Numbered from the stretch's first letter, positions 1-5,926 are shown. The stretch: DNA of 8,000 bases from Rubrivivax sp. (GCA_030693565.1 JAUYAJ010000733.1:1-8000), one strand, 5' to 3'. Numbers and translations: made by a program. Notes: generated from the letters alone by a model not told the origin.

Positions 1-76
1 ACTGGGCGTCGAGCCGGGCGACGCCGGCGGCGCGCGCTTGCTGCAGCGCTGCAGCCACCGTGTCTGGCTGGATCAC
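1..76 (-). CDS. prmC: Peptide chain release factor N5-glutamine methyltransferase, N-terminal fragment (partial)
   Basis: Only the first 25 codons are present; the gene runs off the left edge of the window. The visible peptide starts MIQPDTVAAALQQ and ends RLDAQ. This resembles the helical N-terminal domain of PrmC/HemK, where an R-x-D-A-(E/Q) motif is typical. The family methylates the glutamine of the GGQ motif in release factors RF1 and RF2, using S-adenosylmethionine, in the cytoplasm. The start is a GTG whose last two bases are the first two of the prfA TGA stop (a GTGA overlap at 73-76), so translational coupling to prfA is likely. No other start codon lies just upstream in this frame. 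The catalytic NPPY motif is outside the window, so the call rests on the short peptide and on the well-known prfA-prmC gene order. Confidence 0.8.
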   Translation of the reverse strand, partial: MIQPDTVAAALQQARAAGVARLDAQ

Positions 77-1170
77 GCGCCGCCCACTTCCAGCTGCGCC
101 AGCTGCTCGGCGGCGCGCGCGGCTTGCAGCGCGGCGACGACGTCACCGAGGTCGCCTTCCATCACCTGGCCGAGCTTGTAGAGCGTGAGGTTGATGCGGT
201 GATCGGTGAGCCGGCCCTGCGGGAAGTTGTAGGTGCGGATGCGGTCGCTGCGGTCGCCGCTGCCGATCAGGCCTTTGCGGGTGGCGGCTTCTTTGGCGGC
301 GCGCTCGCTGCGGTCGCGCTCGCGCAGCCGGGCCACCAGCACGGCCAGCGCCTTGGCTTTGTTGCGGTGCTGCGAGCGGTCGTCCTGGCATTCAGCGACC
401 AGACCGCTGGGCAGGTGGGTGATGCGGATCGCGCTGTCGGTCTTGTTGACGTGCTGGCCGCCGGCGCCGCTGGCGCGGAAGGTGTCGATGCGCAGGTCGG
501 CCGGATTCAGTGTCACCTCTTCGGCCTCGTCGGGCTCGGGCATCACTGCCACCGTGCAGGCGCTGGTGTGGATGCGGCCCTGGGCTTCGGTGGCCGGCAC
601 ACGCTGCACGCGGTGGCCGCCCGACTCGAAGCGCAGTTGCTCGAAGACACGTTCACCTTCGACGCGCAGCACCAGCTCCTTGTAGCCGCCGAGATCGGCC
701 GCGCTCTCGCTCATGACCTCGGTGCGCCAGCCCTGGCGCTCGCAATAGCGCAAATACATGCGCGCCAGGTCGCCGGCGAACAGCGCCGATTCGTCACCGC
801 CGGCGCCGGCGCGGATCTCCAGAAAGGCGTTGCGCTCGTCGTCGGCGTCGCGCGGGATCAGCGCCGTCTGCAGCTCGGCGAGCAGGCGCTCCAGATCGGC
901 CTGCGCCGCCGCCACTTCCTCGCGCGCCATCGCGGCCATCTCGGCGTCCTGGGCCGGTTCGTCGAGCATGGCGCGCGCCGCCTGCAGGTCGGCCTCGCGC
1001 CGCTGGTAGCGGCGAAAGCGCGCGACCACGCTGGCCACCTCGGACTGTTCGCGGGCCAGGCTGCGGTAGCGGCGCACGTCGCTGCTGACCAGGGGGTCGG
1101 CCAGCGTGGCGTCGAGTTCGTTCAAGCGCAGCGCCAGGCGTTCGAACTGTTGGCGCAGGGATTCATTCAT
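73..1170 (-). CDS. prfA: Peptide chain release factor 1 (RF1)
   Basis: RF1 recognises UAA and UAG in the ribosomal A site and triggers hydrolysis of peptidyl-tRNA. The 365-residue product is close to the usual 360. The N-terminal domain (about 1-105) is helical and charged. The codon-recognition region carries the RF1-specific PAT tripeptide (192-194) followed by HTSACTVAVMP (201-211). The peptidyl-hydrolase loop GAGGQH holds GGQ at 237-239, and the conserved SGDRSDRIRTYNFPQGR lies at 304-320. The ATG at 1170 is chosen because MNESLRQQFE begins the expected N-terminal helix; upstream codons in this frame belong to a shadow of hemA. No clear Shine-Dalgarno precedes it, and a GC-rich hairpin lies at 1178-1196. 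The gene sits 62 bases downstream of hemA and overlaps prmC, whose product modifies its GGQ. Its own stop is TGA, which is read by RF2 rather than RF1. Confidence 0.98.
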   Translation of the reverse strand: MNESLRQQFERLALRLNELDATLADPLVSSDVRRYRSLAREQSEVASVVARFRRYQRREADLQAARAMLDEPAQDAEMAAMAREEVAAAQADLERLLAELQTALIPRDADDERNAFLEIRAGAGGDESALFAGDLARMYLRYCERQGWRTEVMSESAADLGGYKELVLRVEGERVFEQLRFESGGHRVQRVPATEAQGRIHTSACTVAVMPEPDEAEEVTLNPADLRIDTFRASGAGGQHVNKTDSAIRITHLPSGLVAECQDDRSQHRNKAKALAVLVARLRERDRSERAAKEAATRKGLIGSGDRSDRIRTYNFPQGRLTDHRINLTLYKLGQVMEGDLGDVVAALQAARAAEQLAQLEVGGA

Positions 1171-1232
1171 GCAGGTGGGGCCGCCGGCCGGCGCCCGCGC
1201 GCGGACCCGGCACAGCGGCGTGGTCGGTCGAG

Positions 1233-2528
1233 CTAACGGCTTGCGCCGGGATGGCGGGTGCTCTGGCGCAGAAACAGCCGCGAGACGGTCTGCGCCAGCT
1301 GCTCGCGCTCGTCGCCGCCGGCGGCATGCAGCTCGGCCAGCGCGCCGTGCAGCATCTTGCTGGTCAGGCCGCGGCTGAGCGCTTCCAGCACCGCCTCGAC
1401 CGGCTCGCCGCGCGCCAGCAGCTTGCGGGCACGCTGCATTTCGGTGGCGGCCCAGTCGTCGGCCTGGCGGTTCAAGGCCTGGATCAGCGGCACCGCGGCG
1501 CGCTGGTCCAGCCAATGGGCGAAGCTGAGCACACCGGCGTCGATGATGGCCTCGGCCTGCTCGACGGCGGCCTGGCGCTTCTCGCCCGCGGTCTGCACCA
1601 GGGCCGACAAGTCGTCGACGGTGTAGAGGTAGACGTCGCTGAGCTGCGCCACTTCGGGCTCGATGTCGCGCGGCACCGCCAGGTCGACCATGAACATCGG
1701 TCGGTGGCGGCGCTGCTTGAGCGCACGTTCGACCGCGCCCAGGCCGATGATGGGCAGCGAACTGGCGGTGCAGGAGATGACGGCGTCGAACTCGTGCAGC
1801 CGCGCCGGCAGGTCGGCCAGCCGCAAGGCCTGGGCGCCAAAGCGGCCAGCCAGCCGTTCGCCGCGTTCGAGCGTGCGGTTGGCCACCGCCATGCTCTTGG
1901 GCGTGCGGGCGGCGAAGTGTGTGGCCACCAGTTCGATCATCTCGCCGGCGCCGACGAACAGCACCTGGATGTCGTTCAAGTCCTCGAACAGTTGCGACGC
2001 CAGCCGCACCGCGGCGGCGGCCATGCTGATCGAATGGGCGCCGATCTCGGTCGAGCTGCGCACTTCCTTGGCGACCGCGAACGAGCGCTGGAACAGCTGG
2101 TGCAGCGTCGTGCCCAGCGTGCCGGCTTCGTCGGCCTGGCGCACGGCCTGTTTGAGCTGGCCCAGGATCTGCGGCTCGCCCAGCACCATCGAGTCCAACC
2201 CGGAGGCAACGCGGAAGGCGTGGCGGGTGGCGTCGCGGTCTTCTCTGATGTAGGTGTGGGCCTGCAGGTGGCTGCCGCTGACGCCGCCTTGTTCGGCCAG
2301 CCATTCCAGCGTCGGTTGCACCAGCTCGCGCAGCGCGGTCGGCGCTGCCGCCACGTAGAGCTCGGTGCGGTTGCAGGTCGAGACCAGCGCCGTCTCCGGC
2401 GTCGCCCGCTGCAGGCGCTCGCGCAGGCCGCGCAAGGCCTGCGGCAGCTGCTCAGGGCCGAACGCCAGCCGGCCGCGCAAATCGAGCGGCGCGGTCGTGT
2501 GGTTCAAACCCAGGGCGAGGACGGTCAC
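1233..2528 (-). CDS. hemA: Glutamyl-tRNA reductase
   Basis: HemA reduces glutamyl-tRNA(Glu) with NADPH to glutamate-1-semialdehyde, the first committed step of the C5 route to 5-aminolevulinate and haem. The 431-residue protein shows the catalytic cysteine in STCNRTE (C52) and the conserved VASGLDSMVLGEPQILGQ block (107-124). The NADPH-binding VGAGEMIE lies at 192-199, and a helical C-terminal dimerisation region follows. The GTG at 2528 puts the family-typical LALGLNH at residues 4-10. It is the only usable start: the frame upstream contains no ATG, GTG or TTG before an in-frame TGA. There is no Shine-Dalgarno-like sequence upstream. A TACAAT box at 2535-2540 sits so close that transcription from it would begin at or next to the start codon. 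The gene heads the hemA-prfA-prmC cluster and ends with TAG. Confidence 0.97.
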   Translation of the reverse strand: MTVLALGLNHTTAPLDLRGRLAFGPEQLPQALRGLRERLQRATPETALVSTCNRTELYVAAAPTALRELVQPTLEWLAEQGGVSGSHLQAHTYIREDRDATRHAFRVASGLDSMVLGEPQILGQLKQAVRQADEAGTLGTTLHQLFQRSFAVAKEVRSSTEIGAHSISMAAAAVRLASQLFEDLNDIQVLFVGAGEMIELVATHFAARTPKSMAVANRTLERGERLAGRFGAQALRLADLPARLHEFDAVISCTASSLPIIGLGAVERALKQRRHRPMFMVDLAVPRDIEPEVAQLSDVYLYTVDDLSALVQTAGEKRQAAVEQAEAIIDAGVLSFAHWLDQRAAVPLIQALNRQADDWAATEMQRARKLLARGEPVEAVLEALSRGLTSKMLHGALAELHAAGGDEREQLAQTVSRLFLRQSTRHPGASR

Positions 2529-2534
2529 CGGGCG

Positions 2535-2540
2535 ATTGTA
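2535..2540 (-). promoter_or_regulatory. Candidate -10 box for hemA
   Basis: On the minus strand TACAAT matches the sigma-70 -10 consensus at five of six positions. No convincing -35 hexamer is found 16-18 bases upstream. If this is the real -10, transcription would start about at base 2528, the first base of the hemA GTG, giving a leaderless or nearly leaderless mRNA. Promoter function is inferred from sequence alone. Confidence 0.35.
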
Positions 2541-2571
2541 AGATTTGGCGGCTCGCCGGGGTGCGGCGCGG

Positions 2572-2587
2572 ATTGACCTTCGTCAAT
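2572..2587. repeat. Inverted repeat ATTGAC-CTTC-GTCAAT in the divergent region
   Basis: Two perfect 6-base arms (2572-2577 and 2582-2587) flank a 4-base spacer. They lie between the divergent starts of hemA (2528) and the small membrane-protein gene (2618). The site could be an operator for a dimeric regulator or a small hairpin. Each arm contains a TTGAC core resembling a -35 element, but no -10 box lies at the right distance on either strand. If the plus-strand gene began at the alternative GTG at 2561, the repeat would be coding sequence. Confidence 0.4.
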
Positions 2588-2617
2588 GAAAGCGCGGCCC
2601 CGAAACTTCAGGCCACC

Positions 2618-2899
2618 GTGACACCGATCGACACTCTCTGGCATCTCATGAACCTGCTGCTGCCGGCGGCTGCGCTGGCGGCGCTGTCGGCGGCCGGCGC
2701 CAAGCTGCTGTGGCGGCGCGAACTGGCGCCGGTGTCCTGGCGCCGGCTGGCCACGGGGGCCTTCATCGCTGGCAGCCTGGCGCTGCTGGCCGGCTTGGTG
2801 ATCTTCGGCCGCGACGGCCGCATGGCGAGCTATGGCGGGCTGGTCGCCGCCTGCGCGCTCATGCTGTGGTGGCGGGGCTTCGGCCCGGGTCGGCGCTGA
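2618..2899 (+). CDS. Small uncharacterised membrane protein
   Basis: The function is unknown. From the GTG at 2618 the product is 93 residues, starting MTPIDTLWHL. It has three hydrophobic stretches, at about 8-31, 45-63 and 71-85. They are separated by short basic loops (LLWRRE, SWRRL), and a GRDGRMASYGG segment lies between the second and third. This predicts a two- or three-span inner-membrane protein. Similar short proteins seem familiar from Burkholderiales genomes, but that is from memory and unsearched. The start is uncertain: GTG at 2561 would add 19 residues across an inverted repeat, and ATG at 2648 would remove 10; none has a good ribosome binding site. I prefer 2618 because it leaves a leader and gives a compact membrane protein. 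The gene diverges from hemA and overlaps the convergent miaB 3' end by 41 bases. Confidence 0.7.
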   Translation: MTPIDTLWHLMNLLLPAAALAALSAAGAKLLWRRELAPVSWRRLATGAFIAGSLALLAGLVIFGRDGRMASYGGLVAACALMLWWRGFGPGRR

Positions 2900-4238
2900 C
2901 GGCTTCATCGCGCACCGGGGTGGCGCGCAGCGAGTGCGGCAGCGCCTCGGTGATGCGCACCTCCAGCAGGCGTCCAACCAGGCGATCGCTGTGCGGGCCA
3001 CCGTCGAAGTTGACGATGCGGTTGCATTCGGTGCGTCCCATCAGCTCTTGCGCGCTCTTGCGCGACGGGCCCTCGACGAGCAGCGTCTGCAGCGTGCCGA
3101 CGCGCGAAGCGCTGATGCGGCGCACGTTCTCTTCGATGCGCGCCTGCAGCTGCTGCAGGCGTTGCAGCTTGAGCGTCTGCGGGGTGTCGTCGGCCAGTGC
3201 GGCGGCCGGCGTGCCCGGGCGGGCGCTGAAGACGAAGCTGAACGAGGCGTCGAAGCCGACGTCGTCGATCAAGCCCATGGTGCGGGCGAAGTCGTCCTCG
3301 GTCTCGCCGGGAAAGCCGACGATGAAGTCGCTCGACACGCTGATGCCCGGGCGCACGGTGCGCAGCTTGCGGATCGTGCTTTTGTATTCGAGCGCGGTGT
3401 AGCCGCGCTTCATCGCCATCAGGATGCGGTCGCTGCCATGTTGCACCGGCAGGTGGACATGGTTGACGAGTTTGGGCAGCTTGCCATAGGCCTCGATAAA
3501 CCGGGCGCTGAACTCGTTCGGGTGGCTGGTGGTGTAGCGGATGCGCTCGATGCCGGGGATCTCGGCCACGTATTCCAGCAGCAGGGCGAAGTCGGCGATC
3601 TCGCCGCTGCCGCCCATCGTGCCGCGATAGCCGTTGACGTTCTGGCCCAGCAGCGTCACTTCCTTGACGCCCTGGTCGGCCAGGCCGGCGACTTCGGTCA
3701 GCACGTCGTCGAAGGGGCGGCTGAACTCTTCGCCGCGCGTATAGGGCACGACGCAGTACGAACAGTACTTGGAGCAGCCTTCCATGATGGAGGCAAAGGC
3801 GCTGGCGCCGTCCACCCGCGCCGGTGGCAGGTGGTCGAACTTCTCGATCTCGGGGAAGCGGATGTCGACCTGCGGGCGCCGCTGCGCGATCCGCGCCTCG
3901 ATCAGCTGCGGCAGCCGGTGCAGCGTCTGCGGGCCGAAGACGATGTCGACATAAGGCGCGCGCTCGATGATGGCCGCGCCTTCCTGGCTGGCCACGCAGC
4001 CGCCGACGCCGATCAGCACGCCCTTTTTCTTCAGGTGCTTGACGCGGCCGAGGTCGCTGAACACTTTCTCCTGCGCCTTCTCGCGCACCGAGCAGGTGTT
4101 GAAGAGGATCAGGTCGGCCTGCTCGACGTCGGTGGTCGGCTCGTAGCCTTCGGCGGCGGCCAGCACGTCGGCCATCTTGTCCGAGTCGTACTCGTTCATC
4201 TGGCAGCCGAAGGTGCGGATGAAGACCTTCTTGCTCAC
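2859..4238 (-). CDS. miaB: tRNA-2-methylthio-N6-dimethylallyladenosine synthase MiaB
   Basis: MiaB is a radical-SAM methylthiotransferase. It adds a methylthio group to i6A at position 37 of tRNAs reading UNN codons, which stabilises codon pairing. The 459-residue protein has the N-terminal UPF0004 domain with cluster-binding cysteines C12 (FGCQMN), C49 (NTCSVRE) and C81 (GGCVAS). The radical-SAM motif CSKYCSYC follows, with C155, C159 and C162. A TRAM RNA-binding domain at about 378-438 ends in RITEALPHSLRA. The start is a GTG at 4238, supported by a strong GGAGGT 7 bases upstream and by MSKKVFIRTFGCQMN, which aligns with family N-termini. Past the TRAM domain there is a tail of about 19 residues (VRDEAVSADPGRSPATTA), most of it encoded where the gene overlaps the convergent membrane-protein gene. 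It is probably co-transcribed with the secreted-protein gene 43 bases upstream. Confidence 0.98.
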   Translation of the reverse strand: MSKKVFIRTFGCQMNEYDSDKMADVLAAAEGYEPTTDVEQADLILFNTCSVREKAQEKVFSDLGRVKHLKKKGVLIGVGGCVASQEGAAIIERAPYVDIVFGPQTLHRLPQLIEARIAQRRPQVDIRFPEIEKFDHLPPARVDGASAFASIMEGCSKYCSYCVVPYTRGEEFSRPFDDVLTEVAGLADQGVKEVTLLGQNVNGYRGTMGGSGEIADFALLLEYVAEIPGIERIRYTTSHPNEFSARFIEAYGKLPKLVNHVHLPVQHGSDRILMAMKRGYTALEYKSTIRKLRTVRPGISVSSDFIVGFPGETEDDFARTMGLIDDVGFDASFSFVFSARPGTPAAALADDTPQTLKLQRLQQLQARIEENVRRISASRVGTLQTLLVEGPSRKSAQELMGRTECNRIVNFDGGPHSDRLVGRLLEVRITEALPHSLRATPVRDEAVSADPGRSPATTA

Positions 4239-4245
4239 TGGACTG

Positions 4246-4251
4246 ACCTCC
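4246..4251 (-). promoter_or_regulatory. Shine-Dalgarno of miaB
   Basis: On the minus strand GGAGGT lies 7 bases before the GTG at 4238. This near-perfect site fixes the non-ATG start of miaB. Confidence 0.85.
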
Positions 4252-4281
4252 GCACCGCGTGCTCCGGCACTCGCGCTACGC

Positions 4282-4662
4282 TCATGGCTTGCTCCAGGTC
4301 TGGCCGACGGGGTCGAAGGCCCAGGCCTTGGCTTCGGTCTCGCTCACCGGCCAGGGCTTGCGCGCTGCTTCGGCGGCCGTCAGCACCCAGACGTCACGCA
4401 GCAAGCCGTCGAAGTCACGCGTGTAATGCACCAGCAGCGACTGGCCAGCGATGGCGCCGGACATCTGCAGCATGTTGTTCTGGCCGCGGATGCGCGCGCC
4501 CGGCGCCAGCCGCGCGGGCTGGCCGTTGACGAGCACCTCGGGCGGCTGCACGACCTGCAATTCGCCGCGCAAGGCCTGCGCCGGAAAGCTGCGCGGCATT
4601 TGCGCGAAAGCAGTCAAAGGGCCGGCGCACAAGGCGGCGGCCAGAAGGACACAGCGGAGCAT
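4282..4662 (-). CDS. Uncharacterised secreted (periplasmic) protein upstream of miaB
   Basis: The function is unknown. The 126-residue product begins with a typical Sec signal peptide: a short basic start (MLR), a hydrophobic core, and a probable signal peptidase I site after AFA (residue 20). The mature part is about 106 residues. It has no transmembrane segment, no cysteine and no lipobox. Recognisable segments are LRGELQVVQPPEVLVNGQ (31-48), LAPGARIRGQNNMLQMSG (52-69), LLVHYTRDFDGLLRDVWVL (76-94) and a C-terminal FDPVGQTWSKP. The spacing of glycines and alternating hydrophobics suggests a small beta-rich domain. I recall similar proteins beside miaB in related bacteria, but I have not searched for them. 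The ATG at 4662 is chosen because it gives a complete signal peptide; the ribosome binding site is weak. The gene ends 43 bases before miaB on the same strand, so a two-gene operon is plausible. Confidence 0.82.
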   Translation of the reverse strand: MLRCVLLAAALCAGPLTAFAQMPRSFPAQALRGELQVVQPPEVLVNGQPARLAPGARIRGQNNMLQMSGAIAGQSLLVHYTRDFDGLLRDVWVLTAAEAARKPWPVSETEAKAWAFDPVGQTWSKP

Positions 4663-4798
4663 GGTGTGGATCCAGGGGCTGTGGAGAACGGGTACCGGCG
4701 GCGCGACCCGGGGTCGCTGCGGCGGCGCGAATCAAGGCCGGGGCGCCCGCAGCGGGCACTGGCACAGCCTTGACATCCAGCGGCGAATTTTACATGGC
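4663..4798. other. Intergenic region with two short GC-rich inverted repeats
   Basis: This 136-base gap between the transporter stop and the secreted-protein start contains no gene that I can support. Two perfect inverted repeats stand out: GCGACCC/GGGTCGC at 4703-4717, and GCCCGC/GCGGGC at 4745-4757, each around a single central base. Neither is followed by a T-run on either strand, so they are not classical intrinsic terminators. A TAAAAT sequence on the minus strand (4787-4792) could be a -10 box for the secreted protein-miaB pair, but it has no recognisable -35. Confidence 0.4.
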
Positions 4799-5698
4799 TC
4801 AGCGCGGGCTGGCGGGCGCCGGCGCCCGCAGCACCAGCCACAAGGCCAGCGCGATCAGGCCGCCGCCCACGCCATGGGCCAGCGACAACACCTCGCCCAG
4901 CAGCAGCCAGCCCCAGAGCACGCCGAACAGCGGGATCAGAAAGGTGACGCTCATCGCCCTGACCGCGCCCAGGTCGGCGATGAGGCGGAAGTACAGGATG
5001 TAGGCCAGCGAGGTGCAGGCCAGCCCGAGGATGGCGAGCGCGCCCCACACCAGCGCCGTCGCCTCGGCCCAGGGCAGCGGCGCCTGCGCCGCCTGCCAGG
5101 CCAGGAAAGGCAGCGTGAACAGCAGCGCGCCGGTCTGGCTACCCAGGGCGACCAGGCGGCTGTCGAGGCCGCCGCGATCGCTGATCCAGCGCCGGGTCAG
5201 AAAGCCGGCCAGGGCGTAGCACAGCGTGGCCAGCAGGCACGCGCCGACACCGACGGCGGTGGCCGCCGTCATCGCCACCGGCCCGGTCTGCGTCAGCACC
5301 GCCACGCCGGCCAGACCGAGCAGCACGCCCGCCAGCTTGGGTGCGGTGACGCGCTCGCCAAAGGCCAGGGCGCCGATCAGGATGCCCATCAGCGGCGTCA
5401 TCGCATTGAGGATGGCGCTGTAGCCGGCCGGCAGCACGCGCGCGGCCAGTGCGAAAAGCAGGAAGGGCAGGCCGGAGTTGACGACGCCCAGCATCAAGGT
5501 GGCGTGGCCACGGCCGCGAAAATCGCGCGGCACGCGCATCAGCAGCACCACCGCCAGCAGGCCGGCTGCACCCAGGGCGACGCGGCCAACGGTGGTCGGC
5601 ACCGCGCCGAGCACGGGCACGACGACGCGCATGAACATGAAGCTGGCGCCCCACAGCGCGGCCAGCAGCAGCATGCGGGAGAGGTCGGCCGCGGTCAT
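4799..5698 (-). CDS. EamA-family (DMT superfamily) transporter
   Basis: This is an inner-membrane permease of the drug/metabolite transporter superfamily. Family members export amino acids, metabolites or drugs; the substrate cannot be read from the sequence. The 299-residue length and about ten hydrophobic segments fit the usual two-times-five helix EamA duplication. The first half starts with LLLAALWGASFMFMRVVVP (10-28) and closes with NAMTPLMGILIGALAFGERV (98-117). The second half closes with the equivalent VTFLIPLFGVLWGWLLLGEVL (251-271). The ATG at 5698 is preceded by AAGGAG with 4 bases of spacing. A tRNA terminator upstream (5734-5769) makes read-through from the tRNA unlikely, so the gene probably has its own promoter, although I could not identify one. 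The C-terminal tail is short and rich in proline and alanine. RhaT/YdcZ-type subfamilies are less likely by pattern, but a search would be needed to assign a subfamily. Confidence 0.93.
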   Translation of the reverse strand: MTAADLSRMLLLAALWGASFMFMRVVVPVLGAVPTTVGRVALGAAGLLAVVLLMRVPRDFRGRGHATLMLGVVNSGLPFLLFALAARVLPAGYSAILNAMTPLMGILIGALAFGERVTAPKLAGVLLGLAGVAVLTQTGPVAMTAATAVGVGACLLATLCYALAGFLTRRWISDRGGLDSRLVALGSQTGALLFTLPFLAWQAAQAPLPWAEATALVWGALAILGLACTSLAYILYFRLIADLGAVRAMSVTFLIPLFGVLWGWLLLGEVLSLAHGVGGGLIALALWLVLRAPAPASPR

Positions 5699-5702
5699 CG
5701 GG

Positions 5703-5708
5703 CTCCTT
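5703..5708 (-). promoter_or_regulatory. Shine-Dalgarno of the EamA transporter gene
   Basis: On the minus strand AAGGAG lies 4 bases before the ATG at 5698. The spacing is slightly short but acceptable, and it supports this start over internal methionines. Confidence 0.7.
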
Positions 5709-5733
5709 GCGGCGCGGCGCTGCCGCGGCGATG

Positions 5734-5769
5734 AAAAAGGCCTCGCGAGTCGGGGACTGGCGAGGCCTT
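5734..5769 (-). terminator. Intrinsic terminator of the tRNA gene
   Basis: On the minus strand a perfect 10-base-pair stem (AAGGCCTCGC with GCGAGGCCTT) encloses 13 bases. Inside these, AGTC and GACT can add four more pairs above a G-G mismatch. The stem runs into TTTTT (5738-5734), the layout of a Rho-independent terminator. It starts ten bases after the tRNA CCA end and finishes 35 bases before the transporter start. On the plus strand the T-run is short and interrupted, so activity is expected mainly in the tRNA direction. Confidence 0.9.
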
Positions 5770-5778
5770 CTTAGGATC

Positions 5779-5855
5779 TGGTGGCGCTTCAGGGATTTGA
5801 ACCCCGGACCTGCGGATTATGATTCCGTCGCTCTAACCAGCTGAGCTAAAGCGCC
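5779..5855 (-). tRNA. tRNA with CAU anticodon, most likely elongator tRNA-Met
   Basis: The 77 bases fold as a full cloverleaf with an encoded CCA end. The acceptor stem GGCGCTT pairs with AAGCGCC, and the D stem GCTC pairs with GAGC. The anticodon loop is ATCATAA (anticodon CAU). The T stem CGGGG pairs with CCCTG around TTCAAAT. The discriminator base is A. The first acceptor pair is G-C, whereas bacterial initiator tRNA has an unpaired C1, so this is not tRNA-fMet. A CAU anticodon can also belong to tRNA-Ile2, whose C34 is changed to lysidine. The anticodon stem here differs from the Ile2 pattern I know, which favours Met, though this needs a model-based test. The anticodon stem has an A-C mismatch at 27-43. 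The gene has its own promoter and terminator. Confidence 0.95.
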
Positions 5856-5865
5856 TGAGCCGCGC

Positions 5866-5871
5866 ATTATA
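5866..5871 (-). promoter_or_regulatory. -10 box (TATAAT) of the tRNA promoter
   Basis: On the minus strand a perfect TATAAT lies 10 bases upstream of the mature tRNA 5' end, so transcription should begin a few bases before it. The best -35 candidate, CTGCAA at an 18-base spacing, matches the consensus at only three of six positions. Stable RNA promoters often rely on extra elements, but none is evident here. Confidence 0.75.
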
Positions 5872-5926
5872 GCGAGCGCACGGCGCCCGTTGCAGACCAG
5901 CCCCGTCGCGCGATCGAAATCCTCCG

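Noticed and set aside
40..55. 16-base palindrome centred on CTGCAGCGCTGCAG at the start of prmC
   Set aside because: It falls in coding sequence for an Ala/Leu/Gln run (GCA GCG CTG CAG), so codon choice explains it without a regulatory role.
124..1236. Plus-strand open frame (370 codons) antisense to prfA
   Set aside because: It is opposite a fully conserved RF1 gene and has a low-complexity Ala/Val/Gly-rich product.
73..2304. A single 743-codon minus-strand frame suggesting a hemA-prfA fusion
   Set aside because: The part upstream of 1170 is the wrong frame of hemA and gives Arg/Pro-rich nonsense. It only happens to lack stops before the true prfA ATG.
1251..2576. Long plus-strand open frame (441 codons) antisense to hemA
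   Set aside because: It is a shadow of hemA, rich in Gln/Ala/Gly/His with no recognisable motif. Codon bias in hemA leaves few stops on the complement.
2832..4529. Long plus-strand open frame (565 codons) antisense to miaB
   Set aside because: It lies opposite the unmistakable miaB and part of the secreted-protein gene. Its product is Ala/Arg/His-rich with no domain, and such frames are expected opposite high-GC genes.
4770..4775. Perfect TTGACA (-35 consensus) on the plus strand
   Set aside because: No acceptable -10 hexamer lies 15-19 bases downstream, and it would only transcribe antisense to the transporter.
4451..5734. Plus-strand open frame (427 codons) across the intergenic region and the transporter
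   Set aside because: It is Gln/His/Arg-rich with no domain and is antisense to a clear EamA permease.
5779..5855. tRNA gene as an attachment site for an integrated element
   Set aside because: Both sides are ordinary chromosomal genes. I saw no integrase, no repeat of the tRNA 3' end and no change in composition.
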